DNA from: Flavobacterium phragmitis
GTDB lineage: Bacteria; Bacteroidota; Bacteroidia; Flavobacteriales; Flavobacteriaceae
Length of the DNA: 64,000 nucleotides
Assembly: GCF_900112575.1 (NCBI RefSeq)
Contig: NZ_FOMH01000012.1
Coordinates: forward strand, 1 to 64,000
Direction: 5' to 3'
In this document: positions 34,666 through 43,233 of the stretch, in pieces
Numbering within the stretch: the first letter of the stretch is position 1
Layout: every line of letters begins with the position of its first letter
Program-made: the position numbers and the translations under genes
The notes under the pieces: model-generated
Told to the model about the DNA's origin: nothing
Database searches by the model: none
The model's input: the letters and a program-made list of their open reading frames with translations, nothing else

Positions 34666-34696
34666 AAAGCCCGGGCATTTTGTCCGGGCTTTTTTA
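34666..34696 (+). terminator. Attenuator terminator in front of tyrS
   Basis: Stem aaagcccgggca (34666-34677) and tgtccgggcttt (34681-34692), 12 bp with one G-U pair and a TTT loop, followed by a T-tract. It ends about 11 nt before the tyrS ATG, so full-length transcription of tyrS requires read-through. Confidence 0.88.
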
Positions 34697-34706
34697 TTTT
34701 AAAAAA

Positions 34707-35909
34707 ATGGAAACAATTCAAAAACTTAAAGAAAATGCCACCATCTTCCTTCCTGAAAATGGTTTGGAAGAAAAATTAAATCAGGTTGCAAAAGAAAACA
34801 GAAAACTGATTATCAAAGTGGGATTTGATCCTACTGCACCTGATTTACATTTAGGACATGCTGTTGTATTGAAAAAGCTAAAACAATTTCAGGATCTCGG
34901 ACATCAAATTGTAATTGTAGTGGGAAGTTTTACCGCACAAATTGGCGATCCAACTGGTAAAAACAAAAGCAGAAAACCATTAAATGAAGAAGAAGTACAA
35001 CACAATGCTGCTACATACATTTCGCAATTATCAAAGATTATTGATGTAGAAAAAGCGCAAATCGTTTTTAATTCTGATTGGCTTGATGCGCTTTCTTTTT
35101 CTGAGATTATTCAGATCATGTCTAATGTTACGGTTGCTCAATTAATGCACAGAAATGATTTTAATAAACGTTTTACAGAAAATACCCCTATAGCCATGCA
35201 CGAATTGGTTTACCCTATTCTGCAGGGATTTGATTCAGTAAAAATCAATGCAGATATTGAAATGGGTGGTACCGATCAGCTTTTTAATTGCACAATGGGA
35301 AGACAATTGCAGGAAAATTTTAAAATGCCTGCCCAAATTGTAATGTGCATGCCTTTGTTGAAAGGTCTTGACGGAAAAGAAAAGATGAGTAAATCACTTC
35401 ACAATACCATCGGTTTAATTGATGAACCAAATGAAATGTTTGGCAAAACGATGTCAATTCCGGATAATCTTATTTTGGAATTTCTAGAATTGACAACCGA
35501 TTTTTCATTCAAAGAAAAACTGGAAATAAAGAAAAGGCTGGAACTAGAGAATCCGATGGACATCAAAAAGCTAATTGCAAAAAATATCATCAGACAATAC
35601 CATGATCAAAATAGCGCTGAGGAAGCTGAAAGATTCTTTGTCAATCAATTTCAAAATAAAAATGCAGAAGCCAAATCATTTACCTCGGTTATGATTTCTT
35701 CTTTAGAAAACGAATCCAATCAAATTGCCTTAATTGACCTTTGTTCGTTAATTAAAAATGATATTACAAAATCGGCAAACAGAAGATTGATTGAAAGCGG
35801 TGCCGTTCAGATTAATCAGGAGAAGATTCTAAATCCATACGAGTTGGTTCCGCTAATCAAAGAGACCAAAATCAAAATCGGAAAAAGAAATTTTTATGAG
35901 TTACTTTAG
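34707..35909 (+). CDS. tyrS: Tyrosyl-tRNA synthetase
   Basis: A 400-residue class I aminoacyl-tRNA synthetase starting at the ATG after the attenuator (METIQKLKE). The frame open further upstream has no ATG and crosses the terminator. The HIGH-type motif is PDLHLGHAVVL and the KMSKS motif is GKEKMSKSL. Substrate-pocket elements are the Tyr-binding GFDPTAPDLH and GGTDQLFN. The C-terminal S4-like RNA-binding domain is SANRRLIESGAVQINQEK. It matches the TyrZ-like type rather than the long TyrS subclass in spacing, which is a weak judgement. It is regulated by the leader described above. Confidence 0.96.
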   Translation: METIQKLKENATIFLPENGLEEKLNQVAKENRKLIIKVGFDPTAPDLHLGHAVVLKKLKQFQDLGHQIVIVVGSFTAQIGDPTGKNKSRKPLNEEEVQHNAATYISQLSKIIDVEKAQIVFNSDWLDALSFSEIIQIMSNVTVAQLMHRNDFNKRFTENTPIAMHELVYPILQGFDSVKINADIEMGGTDQLFNCTMGRQLQENFKMPAQIVMCMPLLKGLDGKEKMSKSLHNTIGLIDEPNEMFGKTMSIPDNLILEFLELTTDFSFKEKLEIKKRLELENPMDIKKLIAKNIIRQYHDQNSAEEAERFFVNQFQNKNAEAKSFTSVMISSLENESNQIALIDLCSLIKNDITKSANRRLIESGAVQINQEKILNPYELVPLIKETKIKIGKRNFYELL

Positions 35910-36172
35910 GTTAAGGTGCAAAGTGGCAAAGTAACAGAGAAACAAAGGCTTTACTTTGGTTATCTAAAATGCAAAAGAGCCTGTCTTACAAGGACAACCT
36001 CTTTGAATAAAAGATAATGCTTGCTAAAAAAACACTACCATAAACTCCAAAAGGGTACATTATTTATAGAATTTCGATTAGAAAATGAAAAACATTTGCC
36101 CTTTTCTATAAATATGACTCCTCTCCAAAGCTTACAAAAAAGGAGCTGTGCTTTTTGACATCTCCTTTTTGT
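35910..36172. repeat. Decayed repeats and terminator-like hairpins
   Basis: After tyrS come a ggtgcaaagtggcaaagtaa repeat, a relic of the 31456 element (aaagagcctgtcttacaagg at about 35971), and an inverted pair ATTTATAGAA (36062-36071) with TTCTATAAAT (36104-36113). The hairpin aaaaaggag/ctccttttt at 36137-36170 is a candidate terminator for the minus-strand gene starting at 36679. No coding sequence is present. Confidence 0.5.
36136..36170 (-). terminator. Candidate intrinsic terminator
   Basis: A 9 bp stem (aaaaaggag at 36137-36145, ctccttttt at 36162-36170) with a 16 nt loop, followed on the minus strand by U residues. It lies 3 nt beyond the stop at 36173. The long loop weakens the call. 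Confidence 0.6.
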
Positions 36173-36679
36173 TTATAAATCATCATCGTCATCATCTGAA
36201 TTAAAAAAATCGTTTGGATTAAATGGAATATCCTCATCTGGATCTTTATCATGCGCATTTACACCAGGTGGATTAAATAATCCCCAACTGTCTTTTATAT
36301 AATTCCAAACATCAAAACTTGCCACCCAATCAATAAACAAGAAGCGGAATTCTTCAATTGTATTGCGTAAGAGATAAATATAATCAGTATCTGTAATTCC
36401 ATCCTCATAGCGAAGACTTCCTGCCTGTACATATAATTCTCTTGCCGCTTTTCTAATAATTGCAGCATTTTCCATTCTAAGATCATACAAATCACCGGCT
36501 TCGGCTCCAGCAATTTTAGCGGGGATAATCATGGCGTTCTCCAACATAAATCGAACAGTCGTTTCCTGCAAAAACTCATTCTCTGCTGGAATAATCTGAA
36601 CTAAACCTTCAGTTAGTTTCAAAATCTGTTCTGCCTTTTGAAAAATTGGCATTTTGTGCGTTTCATCTAATCTTGCCAT
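36173..36679 (-). CDS. Helical protein with acidic tail, function unknown
   Basis: A 168-residue protein, mostly helical (residues about 5-130): FQKAEQILKLTEGLVQII, FLQETTVRFMLENAMIIPAKIAGAEAGDLYDLRMENAAIIRKAARELYVQAGSL, TDTDYIYLLRNTIEEFRFLFIDWVASF. The pattern recalls four-helix-bundle proteins of the 23S rRNA intervening-sequence / Avd type, but I am not certain. The end is disordered and acidic (FNPNDFFNSDDDDDDL). It is transcribed alone; the stop lies next to a hairpin. Confidence 0.55.
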   Translation of the reverse strand: MARLDETHKMPIFQKAEQILKLTEGLVQIIPAENEFLQETTVRFMLENAMIIPAKIAGAEAGDLYDLRMENAAIIRKAARELYVQAGSLRYEDGITDTDYIYLLRNTIEEFRFLFIDWVASFDVWNYIKDSWGLFNPPGVNAHDKDPDEDIPFNPNDFFNSDDDDDDL

Positions 36680-36802
36680 ATCTTATTTACATTTTGTGGT
36701 TTCAATTTTAGACGCACTGCGGTACGTCTCTACAGTTTAAAACATTATCTAATCCGCGACTGATATTCATTAAACTTAATCATTTTCATTTTATTATCTA
36801 AA

Positions 36803-36837
36803 AAACAAAGGGATGAAATTTAAAATTTCACCCCTTC
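36803..36837 (-). terminator. Intrinsic terminator after the acyltransferase gene
   Basis: Nearly perfect arms gggatgaaattt and aaatttcacccc (about 36810-36834) are followed on the minus strand by ccctttgttttt. It lies about 120 nt downstream of the acyltransferase stop, beyond a dispersed repeat at 36890-36958. Confidence 0.65.
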
Positions 36838-36958
36838 CTGAATATCTATAACTAACAAAATTAAGAAATTCAATATTTTCTTACAGGTACAAAGTAGCAA
36901 AGAGACAAAGTGGCAAAGTTTTGTACTTTGTTTCTTTGTTACTCTGTCTCTTTGAACC

Positions 36959-38092
36959 TTAACTAGATCTTTTCTGAAACTTACTTACAAGCCATTTTCT
37001 AACTGGTTCATCATATAATTTTAAACATACAAAAGCCAGTACGATACTTGCGATTAAAACTCCAATTCCTTCCAGATAACCATTTTCCATAGAAACTTTA
37101 TTATCTACGACCCAAGCGGTAAACCAATAAATTAACGGGTAATGTGTAATGTAAATTGGATACGAAATATCACCTAAAGCTTTACAGATTTTTAGAGAAA
37201 CTTCATTTTTAATTTCTCCTCCTGCTCCAATGGCTACAATAAGAGGAAACATAACAATAATACAGAATGATTCGTATAAACCATTCATCCAAAGACTGTT
37301 TTCATCTCCAAACCTTGGCAAAGCCAAAACGATAGTAATCAAAATACTGCAGATCCAGAAAGCATTTTTTACATGAATCAGTTTTCCTAAACGACATAAC
37401 AAAACACCGGCAAAAAACGGAAATAATAAACGTGTAAAACCAACATTCAACTGTTCTAAATTTAACGACCAGCCGCCAATTACATCTCCTTTTGGTCCAA
37501 AAACAGTATAATTGATTAACAGTCCAGCAAATATCAGTACGAAAACCGACATGACTTTGTTCGAAAATTTACGAAAGATTAAAGCATATAAAATGTTTGC
37601 AATGTATTCGAAGAAAAGTGACCATGCCGGACCATTTAAGGGATGCATTTCTCCCCAACCTCTAATTTCTAATGAAGGCGGAATTGGCAATAAAGTAAAA
37701 CCGATTACCATAGTCAAAATCACTTTCCACACTTCCATTCTTCCAATCATTGGAAATAGAATATCAGATGCTTGAAAATAGTAAAATACAGCCCCTATAA
37801 TCATTCCCATAATGACCATTGGCTGTAAACGAATCAAACGACGTTTGTAAAATTCCCACTGCCCCATTTTCCCCCAGCGATCGTCATACGCATAAGCGAC
37901 AACAAATCCTGACAAAAGAAAAAAGAAATCAACGGCCAGATAACCGTGATTGATAATTTGTTTGAAACGGTTTCCTCCAGCGAAAGCTTCAAAAATATGA
38001 AAAGCAACTACCAGAATAGCTGCAACTCCGCGCAGACCATCTAAAATTTCATAGTGCTTTTTTGGTGTAATATCAGATGAAATTGAACTCAT
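36959..38092 (-). CDS. Acyltransferase family 3 membrane protein
   Basis: A 377-residue integral membrane protein with about ten predicted helices. The N-terminal signature LDGLRGVAAILVVAFHIFEAF (catalytic His) and DFFFLLSGFVVAYAYD are diagnostic of the acyltransferase 3 (NolL/OafA-like) family, with YKRRLIRLQPM as the following Arg-rich loop. It would O-acylate a surface polysaccharide or small carbohydrate at the inner membrane. It is 72 bp downstream of the DUF1349 gene on the same strand, probably one transcript. Confidence 0.9.
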   Translation of the reverse strand: MSSISSDITPKKHYEILDGLRGVAAILVVAFHIFEAFAGGNRFKQIINHGYLAVDFFFLLSGFVVAYAYDDRWGKMGQWEFYKRRLIRLQPMVIMGMIIGAVFYYFQASDILFPMIGRMEVWKVILTMVIGFTLLPIPPSLEIRGWGEMHPLNGPAWSLFFEYIANILYALIFRKFSNKVMSVFVLIFAGLLINYTVFGPKGDVIGGWSLNLEQLNVGFTRLLFPFFAGVLLCRLGKLIHVKNAFWICSILITIVLALPRFGDENSLWMNGLYESFCIIVMFPLIVAIGAGGEIKNEVSLKICKALGDISYPIYITHYPLIYWFTAWVVDNKVSMENGYLEGIGVLIASIVLAFVCLKLYDEPVRKWLVSKFQKRSS

Positions 38093-38164
38093 TTATATTT
38101 AGTTTTGGTTAAGTTTTTTTAGTTAGTAATGATTTTGGAATTTGGAATTTGAAAATTAACTTCC

Positions 38165-38812
38165 CTATTGATGATTTTTCAACCATTCGGATCTTCTTTG
38201 ATCCGGCAGATGTTTTACAGAGAAATTTTCAAATTTGGCTTCAAATCCTTTTCCATCAGGAGAAGCGGCCATCAAACCAACCATAACTGGTGTATTATCC
38301 TGTAAGGGTGCATTTCTGGTCATGATATAGTTTTTATCATCAAAAGAATAAAATACCTCAACAGCATCTAATCTTCTAACGGCTTTTATCCAAATAAAAG
38401 GTGGTGCTTTTTCCAGAGTCGTTACGCTCCAGTCACTTTTATCATGTGTTACAACGGTGCTGACATTGAATTTTCCGTCAACAAACTCGACGCCAGTTTT
38501 GATATAGTTTTTTTCGTCAACACGAATCATTAAACCCATTTGATCAAAGCGGGCAATATAATTTCCTGTCAATTTTACTTTAGCTTCAAATTCACCTCCA
38601 TAAGTGGCGTAATAAAACGGAGCATCATCAACCGTAAATCCGTAATGCGAAATACGCCAGTAATCACTGTTTGCCGTTACATTCATGATTAAAGCATTGT
38701 TTTTAATTTCCCATTTTTCAGGTTCATTAAACCACTGCATTTTACTTAGAGTTTGTGCTGAAATATTTTGGCACAAAAACAAACCAATTGTAAAAAATAA
38801 TATTCGTTTCAT
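38165..38812 (-). CDS. Secreted DUF1349 protein (concanavalin-like fold)
   Basis: A 215-residue protein with a signal peptide (ILFFTIGLFLCQNISAQ). The mature part is a DUF1349 jelly roll: MQWFNEPEKWEIKNNALIMNVTANSDYWRISHYGFTVDDAPFYYATYGGEFEAKVKLTG, QMGLMIRVDEKNYIKTGVEF, MTRNAPLQDNTPVMVGLMAASPDG. The family often binds or modifies carbohydrate; no enzymatic residues are evident. It lies between GH3 and acyltransferase genes in a carbohydrate-related stretch. Confidence 0.82.
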   Translation of the reverse strand: MKRILFFTIGLFLCQNISAQTLSKMQWFNEPEKWEIKNNALIMNVTANSDYWRISHYGFTVDDAPFYYATYGGEFEAKVKLTGNYIARFDQMGLMIRVDEKNYIKTGVEFVDGKFNVSTVVTHDKSDWSVTTLEKAPPFIWIKAVRRLDAVEVFYSFDDKNYIMTRNAPLQDNTPVMVGLMAASPDGKGFEAKFENFSVKHLPDQRRSEWLKNHQ

Positions 38813-38889
38813 TTTATTTGATTCTTATTTAGAGAAAGTAAAACTTCTAACATTTTACTCCTAACTTTTAACTTTTTTAAAACAAAAGC

Positions 38890-38919
38890 AAAGCTGCAAA
38901 TTTTTACACTTGCAGCTTT
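38890..38919 (-). terminator. Intrinsic terminator of the GH3 gene
   Basis: Perfect 10 bp stem aaagctgcaa/ttgcagcttt with a 10 nt loop; on the minus strand it is followed by gcttttgtttt. It lies 33 nt downstream of the stop at 38952 and separates GH3 from the DUF1349 gene. Confidence 0.8.
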
Positions 38920-38951
38920 ACAAACCAACCAATTTTTAGAAATAAAAACTC

Positions 38952-41168
38952 TTATTTAAGTGAGAATCCCACTTTAGATTTTATATCTGTTGATGAAGCA
39001 CCAATAACTGCTTCGAAATCACCAGGTTCCGCAACCCAGTCATGTTTTTTATCGTCAAAGAAACTTAAAGCCGTTTTGTCGATTGTAAAAGTTACTGTTT
39101 TTTCTTCTCCAGCTTTAAGCGATACTTTTTCAAAGCCTTTTAATTCTTTTACCGGACGTGGTAAAGAAGATTTAGAATCTGTAATGTACAATTGAACGAC
39201 CTCTGCTCCTTCTCTGCTTCCTGTGTTTTTAACGTTTACAGAAAATGTGATTTTGTCCCCTGCATTGATTTGTTTTTTATCAGCCGTTACTTTTCCGTAA
39301 GCAAAAGTCGTATAACTCAAACCATGTCCAAAAGAGAATAAAGGTTTAATATTGTTTTTGTCAACCCAACGATAACCCACAAAAATTCCTTCGTTGTATT
39401 TTACTTCATCTCCACCCGGGAATTCTCCTAAAGCATGTGCACCGTTATCAGCCAATTTTACTGGGAAAGTGAAAGATAATTTTCCAGACGGATTAACATC
39501 TCCAACCAAAACATTAGCCAAGGCATTTCCAGCCTCAGTTCCTAAAAACCATCCTTGAACAATTCCCGGAACCTCTTTGATCCAAGGCATTTCCACGGCG
39601 TTTCCTGAAATATTTACGAAAACAATGTTTTTGTTCACTTTCGCCAATTCGCTGATTAATTTATCCTGACCATAAGGCAATTCTAATTGTTTACGATCGT
39701 GTCCTTCATCATCTTGATTTGGGCTTTTGTTCAAACCTCCAATAAAAAGAACAATATCAGCATCTTTAGCTACTTTTAAAGCCTCTGCAGTTAATTCTGC
39801 CTGAGGACGTTTTTCTTCTAAACTAACTTTAGCTACAACACCATTATAATTGCTTGTTGGATCTCCAACATAACCTCTAGCATACATAATTTCAGCCTGA
39901 TTTCCGATTCTCTTTTTTAATCCCTCAAGCGGTGTGATTTCATATCTTGCTTTAAGTGAAGAACTTCCTCCTCCAACAGTCATCATTTTGATTGCATTTT
40001 CTCCAATTACCGCAATCTTCTTCGTTTTAGAAAGATTGATTGGTAATATATTGTTTTTGTTTTGAAGCAATACAATTCCTTCTTCTGCAATTTTACGACC
40101 AGCCAAAGCATGTTCTTCTGTTCCAAAAGATCCAAACGGACGATTTCTATCCATAGTGGTCAAGAAAGACAAACGTAAAATACGACGCACTTTCTCATCT
40201 AATTCTTTTGTCCCAACTTCTCCTTTTCTGATCATTTCAGAATATGGTTTTGCTAAATAATAGTTGTCATAAGCGTTGCTTGTTCCCCAAGAAAGTCCGT
40301 TTGTCCAAGAACCAAATTCCATGTCCAAACCATTATGGATAGCTTGTTTAGTATCGTTAACACCGCCCCAATCTGAAACCACAACTCCTTTGAAGCCCCA
40401 TTCTCCGCGAAGAATATCATTCAACAAATATTCATTGTGGCAACATTGCTGTCCTTTATATTTGTTGTAAGATCCCATAATTGACCACACCTCTCCCTCT
40501 TGAACAGCCGCTTTAAAAGCAGGAAGATAGATTTCATATAATGCACGATCATCAACAATTACGTTAACCGAATTACGATTTGTTTCTTGATTGTTTAAAG
40601 CGAAATGTTTTACGCAGGCTGCAACTCCGTTTGACTGAACGCCTTTAATATAAGGAACTACCATTTTAGAAGCTAAAAATGGATCTTCTCCCATATATTC
40701 GAAGTTACGTCCGTTTAATGGACTTCTGTAAATATTAACTCCTGGCCCTAATAATACATTTTTATTACGGTAACGTGCCTCTTCTCCAATTGATTTACCA
40801 TACAAAGAAGCCAATTCTTTATTCCATGTTGACGAAAGTGCTGTAAGCGCTGGAAAAGCAATACAAGAGTCGTTTGTCCATCCCGCTTGATCCCATTCAT
40901 CCCATTTTACCTCTGTACGAATTCCGTGTGGCCCATCGGTCATCCAGTTTTCTGGAATACCAAGACGTTTTACACCTGGAGAACTAAATTTTGACTGCGC
41001 ATGAATCATGGCGATCTTTTCATCGGTTGTCATTCGCTTAAGTGCATCTTCTACCCTTTCATCTATTGGCTTTTTATCGTCCAGATAAACTGGAACTTTA
41101 TTTTGGGCATTCATTCCCAAAGAACTTAGTAAAAGTAAAACAACAACTGTTTTAACGTTTTTAAACAT
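38952..41168 (-). CDS. Secreted glycoside hydrolase family 3 (beta-glucosidase-like)
   Basis: A 738-residue enzyme with a signal peptide (KTVVVLLLLSSLGMNAQ). GH3 N-terminal TIM barrel: ERVEDALKRMTTDEKIAMIHAQ, TDGPHGIR, NLGPGVNIYR-like LGPGVNIYRSPLNGRNFEYMGEDP, KHFALNNQETNR. The nucleophile is Asp266 in VVVSDWGGVNDT. The C-terminal GH3 domain has GGNNxSPNQDDEGHDR, and a fibronectin-III-like end (GAEVVQLYITDSKSSLPRPVKELKGFEKVSLKAGEEKTVTF) closes it. It acts on beta-glucosides or xylosides in the periplasm. A 14 bp palindrome lies 88 bp upstream of the start. Confidence 0.94.
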   Translation of the reverse strand: MFKNVKTVVVLLLLSSLGMNAQNKVPVYLDDKKPIDERVEDALKRMTTDEKIAMIHAQSKFSSPGVKRLGIPENWMTDGPHGIRTEVKWDEWDQAGWTNDSCIAFPALTALSSTWNKELASLYGKSIGEEARYRNKNVLLGPGVNIYRSPLNGRNFEYMGEDPFLASKMVVPYIKGVQSNGVAACVKHFALNNQETNRNSVNVIVDDRALYEIYLPAFKAAVQEGEVWSIMGSYNKYKGQQCCHNEYLLNDILRGEWGFKGVVVSDWGGVNDTKQAIHNGLDMEFGSWTNGLSWGTSNAYDNYYLAKPYSEMIRKGEVGTKELDEKVRRILRLSFLTTMDRNRPFGSFGTEEHALAGRKIAEEGIVLLQNKNNILPINLSKTKKIAVIGENAIKMMTVGGGSSSLKARYEITPLEGLKKRIGNQAEIMYARGYVGDPTSNYNGVVAKVSLEEKRPQAELTAEALKVAKDADIVLFIGGLNKSPNQDDEGHDRKQLELPYGQDKLISELAKVNKNIVFVNISGNAVEMPWIKEVPGIVQGWFLGTEAGNALANVLVGDVNPSGKLSFTFPVKLADNGAHALGEFPGGDEVKYNEGIFVGYRWVDKNNIKPLFSFGHGLSYTTFAYGKVTADKKQINAGDKITFSVNVKNTGSREGAEVVQLYITDSKSSLPRPVKELKGFEKVSLKAGEEKTVTFTIDKTALSFFDDKKHDWVAEPGDFEAVIGASSTDIKSKVGFSLK

Positions 41169-41255
41169 AATAGTATTAATTAAAGCATTAGGTTATATAG
41201 TATAATAGTGGTTTCTTTTTTAAAGAACTTTTATCATAATGTAAAACTAAAACGT

Positions 41256-41269
41256 TATCGTACACGATA
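41256..41269. promoter_or_regulatory. Candidate operator palindrome upstream of GH3
   Basis: TATCGTACACGATA is a 14 bp sequence of perfect 6 bp arms around AC, lying 88-101 nt upstream of the GH3 start and after the DUF6377 gene. Its form suits a dimeric repressor of LacI type, but no such regulator is in the window. Confidence 0.4.
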
Positions 41270-41375
41270 CATTTTTAGATAGAAAAAAGTAGTAAGTCAA
41301 AAAATTAAAACATTGATTTACAATACTTTAAACAAAATAAATAATAAAAAAAAGTAGTAGATTTAAAATAAATCT

Positions 41376-43022
41376 TTATACTTTCAAAGCCATTGAACCG
41401 ATTTTCATGACCATTTCTTCGAAATCATTTCGAGAAACTACAGCCTTATTTCGAGCTCGGGTTCTATAGTTATAAATTGTGCTTAAAGAGTAACGCAAAA
41501 ATGCGGCGATTTTGACACTGTCAGTAATTCCAAGTCTAATTAAGGCAAAGATTCGAAGTTCTGTATTGAGCAGTTCATTTTGTTTGAGGACAATCTGCTC
41601 TTCTGGAATTAATAAAGTATTGAAATCTTTTACGAATGTTGGATACAAGTTCAAAAAGATGATATCAAAGTTCTTGTAAAGTTCCTCTAATTCATTATCA
41701 ACTAGAGTGGTTGATTTTAAGATTTTATAAATTTCATCAAACTGTTTTGCGGTTGCTTTTTTGTTTAGAATAATTCGGTAGTTTTCTAATTTATTGATGT
41801 AAGTCGAACATAAACTGAAAAAATGCGCGATATATTCTTCCTTAACTAAATTAGATTCAGACAATTGCAGATTACTCTGTTGCAGTTGATTGTTGGTTTC
41901 CGTAATATCTTTGTTCAATTCTGCCAGTTTCTGACTGGTTTCATATAATTCTGTTCGAATTCTAGAAACCTTTTTCATCTGTTTATAAACATAAATAATG
42001 GCAACTAATAAGAATAGTGAAAGCAGACTGATACAAAGCAGATAAATCTGCAACTCGCTTTTTCGTTTTTTTTCACGTTCTAAATAAGCCGTGTTGATAA
42101 TCGAATAAACTTCTGACATCAACAGCGTTCTAAACTGAACATTACAATAAAGCGCATCTTCAATAGCCGATTGCGTCAATTTATAAGCCATATCAACATC
42201 GCCTATTTCATAAAAAACCAAAGCTAATTCCTGTAAGGAAGCATTATCTTTGTTGGCATTTTTAATATCTGAAGTGGCAGAAAGGGCGTAATATTTTTTT
42301 CTGTTTTCTAATTGATGTGTGGCTTCTGCAATTTTACCCAATAAATAGGTAATCATAGCGTAGTTTGGACTTTCTTCTTTTGTTTTACTCAATAAAGAAA
42401 GCAGCTGTTTTTCTGGTTCATTGTATTTTCTATGAATAAAAATATCCTGCTGGATTCTATTGATTTTATATTCTAAAGTATTGGGATTTAAAATTCCTAA
42501 TAAGGAATCACGGTATTTTCCAATCTGTATTCTGTATTCCCGATTATCACTATTGGCTGCGTAGTGCTCAAAAAATTCACGATACGAAATATAATAATTA
42601 GGTAGTAATGAAGCTGAAAGTGTCTTTTTATTAATACTTTTTAAAATAGCCTCAGATTCCCGATATTTTCCAGATGAAGAATAGAGTGTTACTAATTGCA
42701 ACTGTGCCAAATTCAAAAGTTCTTTGTTTTGAAGTTCTTCAGCAATTTTTATATTCTTCTTTACATATTGAATAGCCGAATCTGAATTTAACTTTTGATA
42801 TTCTAAATACATCGTTTTATTATAATTATACTCCTGTTCTTTAGTAAGATTATCCGATTTTATTTTCTTGAAATTGAGAATTCTTTCTTCCTTTATTTTT
42901 ACGTAATGCTGTTTGTTTTTTATGGCTTCATTTAATTGTTTTAAAATAGCATCAGAACCTTCCAATGCGAAGACTGGAAAACTTACAATAAAAAGAAACA
43001 GAAATAAGTAATAATTTTTCAA
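41376..43022 (-). CDS. DUF6377-type membrane regulator with TPR sensor and C-terminal HTH
   Basis: A 548-residue protein. Signal peptide or first helix (YYLFLFLFIVSFPVFA), periplasmic TPR-like helical repeats about 20-330 (LQLVTLYSSSGKYRESEAIL, LQELALVFYEIGDVDMAYKL), one membrane helix (LQIYLLCISLLSLFLLVAIIYVY, about 325-347), a cytoplasmic coiled coil, and a LuxR-like HTH near the end: LNTELRIFALIRLGITDSVKIAAFLRYSLSTIYNYRTRARNKA. This is the plan of Bacteroidota SusR/DUF6377 regulators, which turn on carbohydrate genes. It lies upstream of GH3 on the same strand. A -7 box TATATTTG lies 24 nt before the start. Confidence 0.85.
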   Translation of the reverse strand: MKNYYLFLFLFIVSFPVFALEGSDAILKQLNEAIKNKQHYVKIKEERILNFKKIKSDNLTKEQEYNYNKTMYLEYQKLNSDSAIQYVKKNIKIAEELQNKELLNLAQLQLVTLYSSSGKYRESEAILKSINKKTLSASLLPNYYISYREFFEHYAANSDNREYRIQIGKYRDSLLGILNPNTLEYKINRIQQDIFIHRKYNEPEKQLLSLLSKTKEESPNYAMITYLLGKIAEATHQLENRKKYYALSATSDIKNANKDNASLQELALVFYEIGDVDMAYKLTQSAIEDALYCNVQFRTLLMSEVYSIINTAYLEREKKRKSELQIYLLCISLLSLFLLVAIIYVYKQMKKVSRIRTELYETSQKLAELNKDITETNNQLQQSNLQLSESNLVKEEYIAHFFSLCSTYINKLENYRIILNKKATAKQFDEIYKILKSTTLVDNELEELYKNFDIIFLNLYPTFVKDFNTLLIPEEQIVLKQNELLNTELRIFALIRLGITDSVKIAAFLRYSLSTIYNYRTRARNKAVVSRNDFEEMVMKIGSMALKV

Positions 43023-43045
43023 GCTGATTTAATATAAAGGAATTA

Positions 43046-43053
43046 CAAATATA
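43046..43053 (-). promoter_or_regulatory. -7 box of the DUF6377 gene
   Basis: Minus-strand TATATTTG matches TAnnTTTG and ends 23 nt before the start codon at 43022. A -33 TTG at the usual spacing was not found. Confidence 0.45.
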
Positions 43054-43233
43054 ACAAAGCGAAAATATAAAAATTGAATTATTTGACTGTGGTTAAAATG
43101 TACTAAAAATAGGGGCGATTTAGTTTTTTTGACATAAATAAAATAATTAAAAACCAATATCGCTATAAATAAAATGATTTCGATCTGATTAAAACCAAAC
43201 TCGAAATCATTTAAAATTTATTAGATATCAAAA

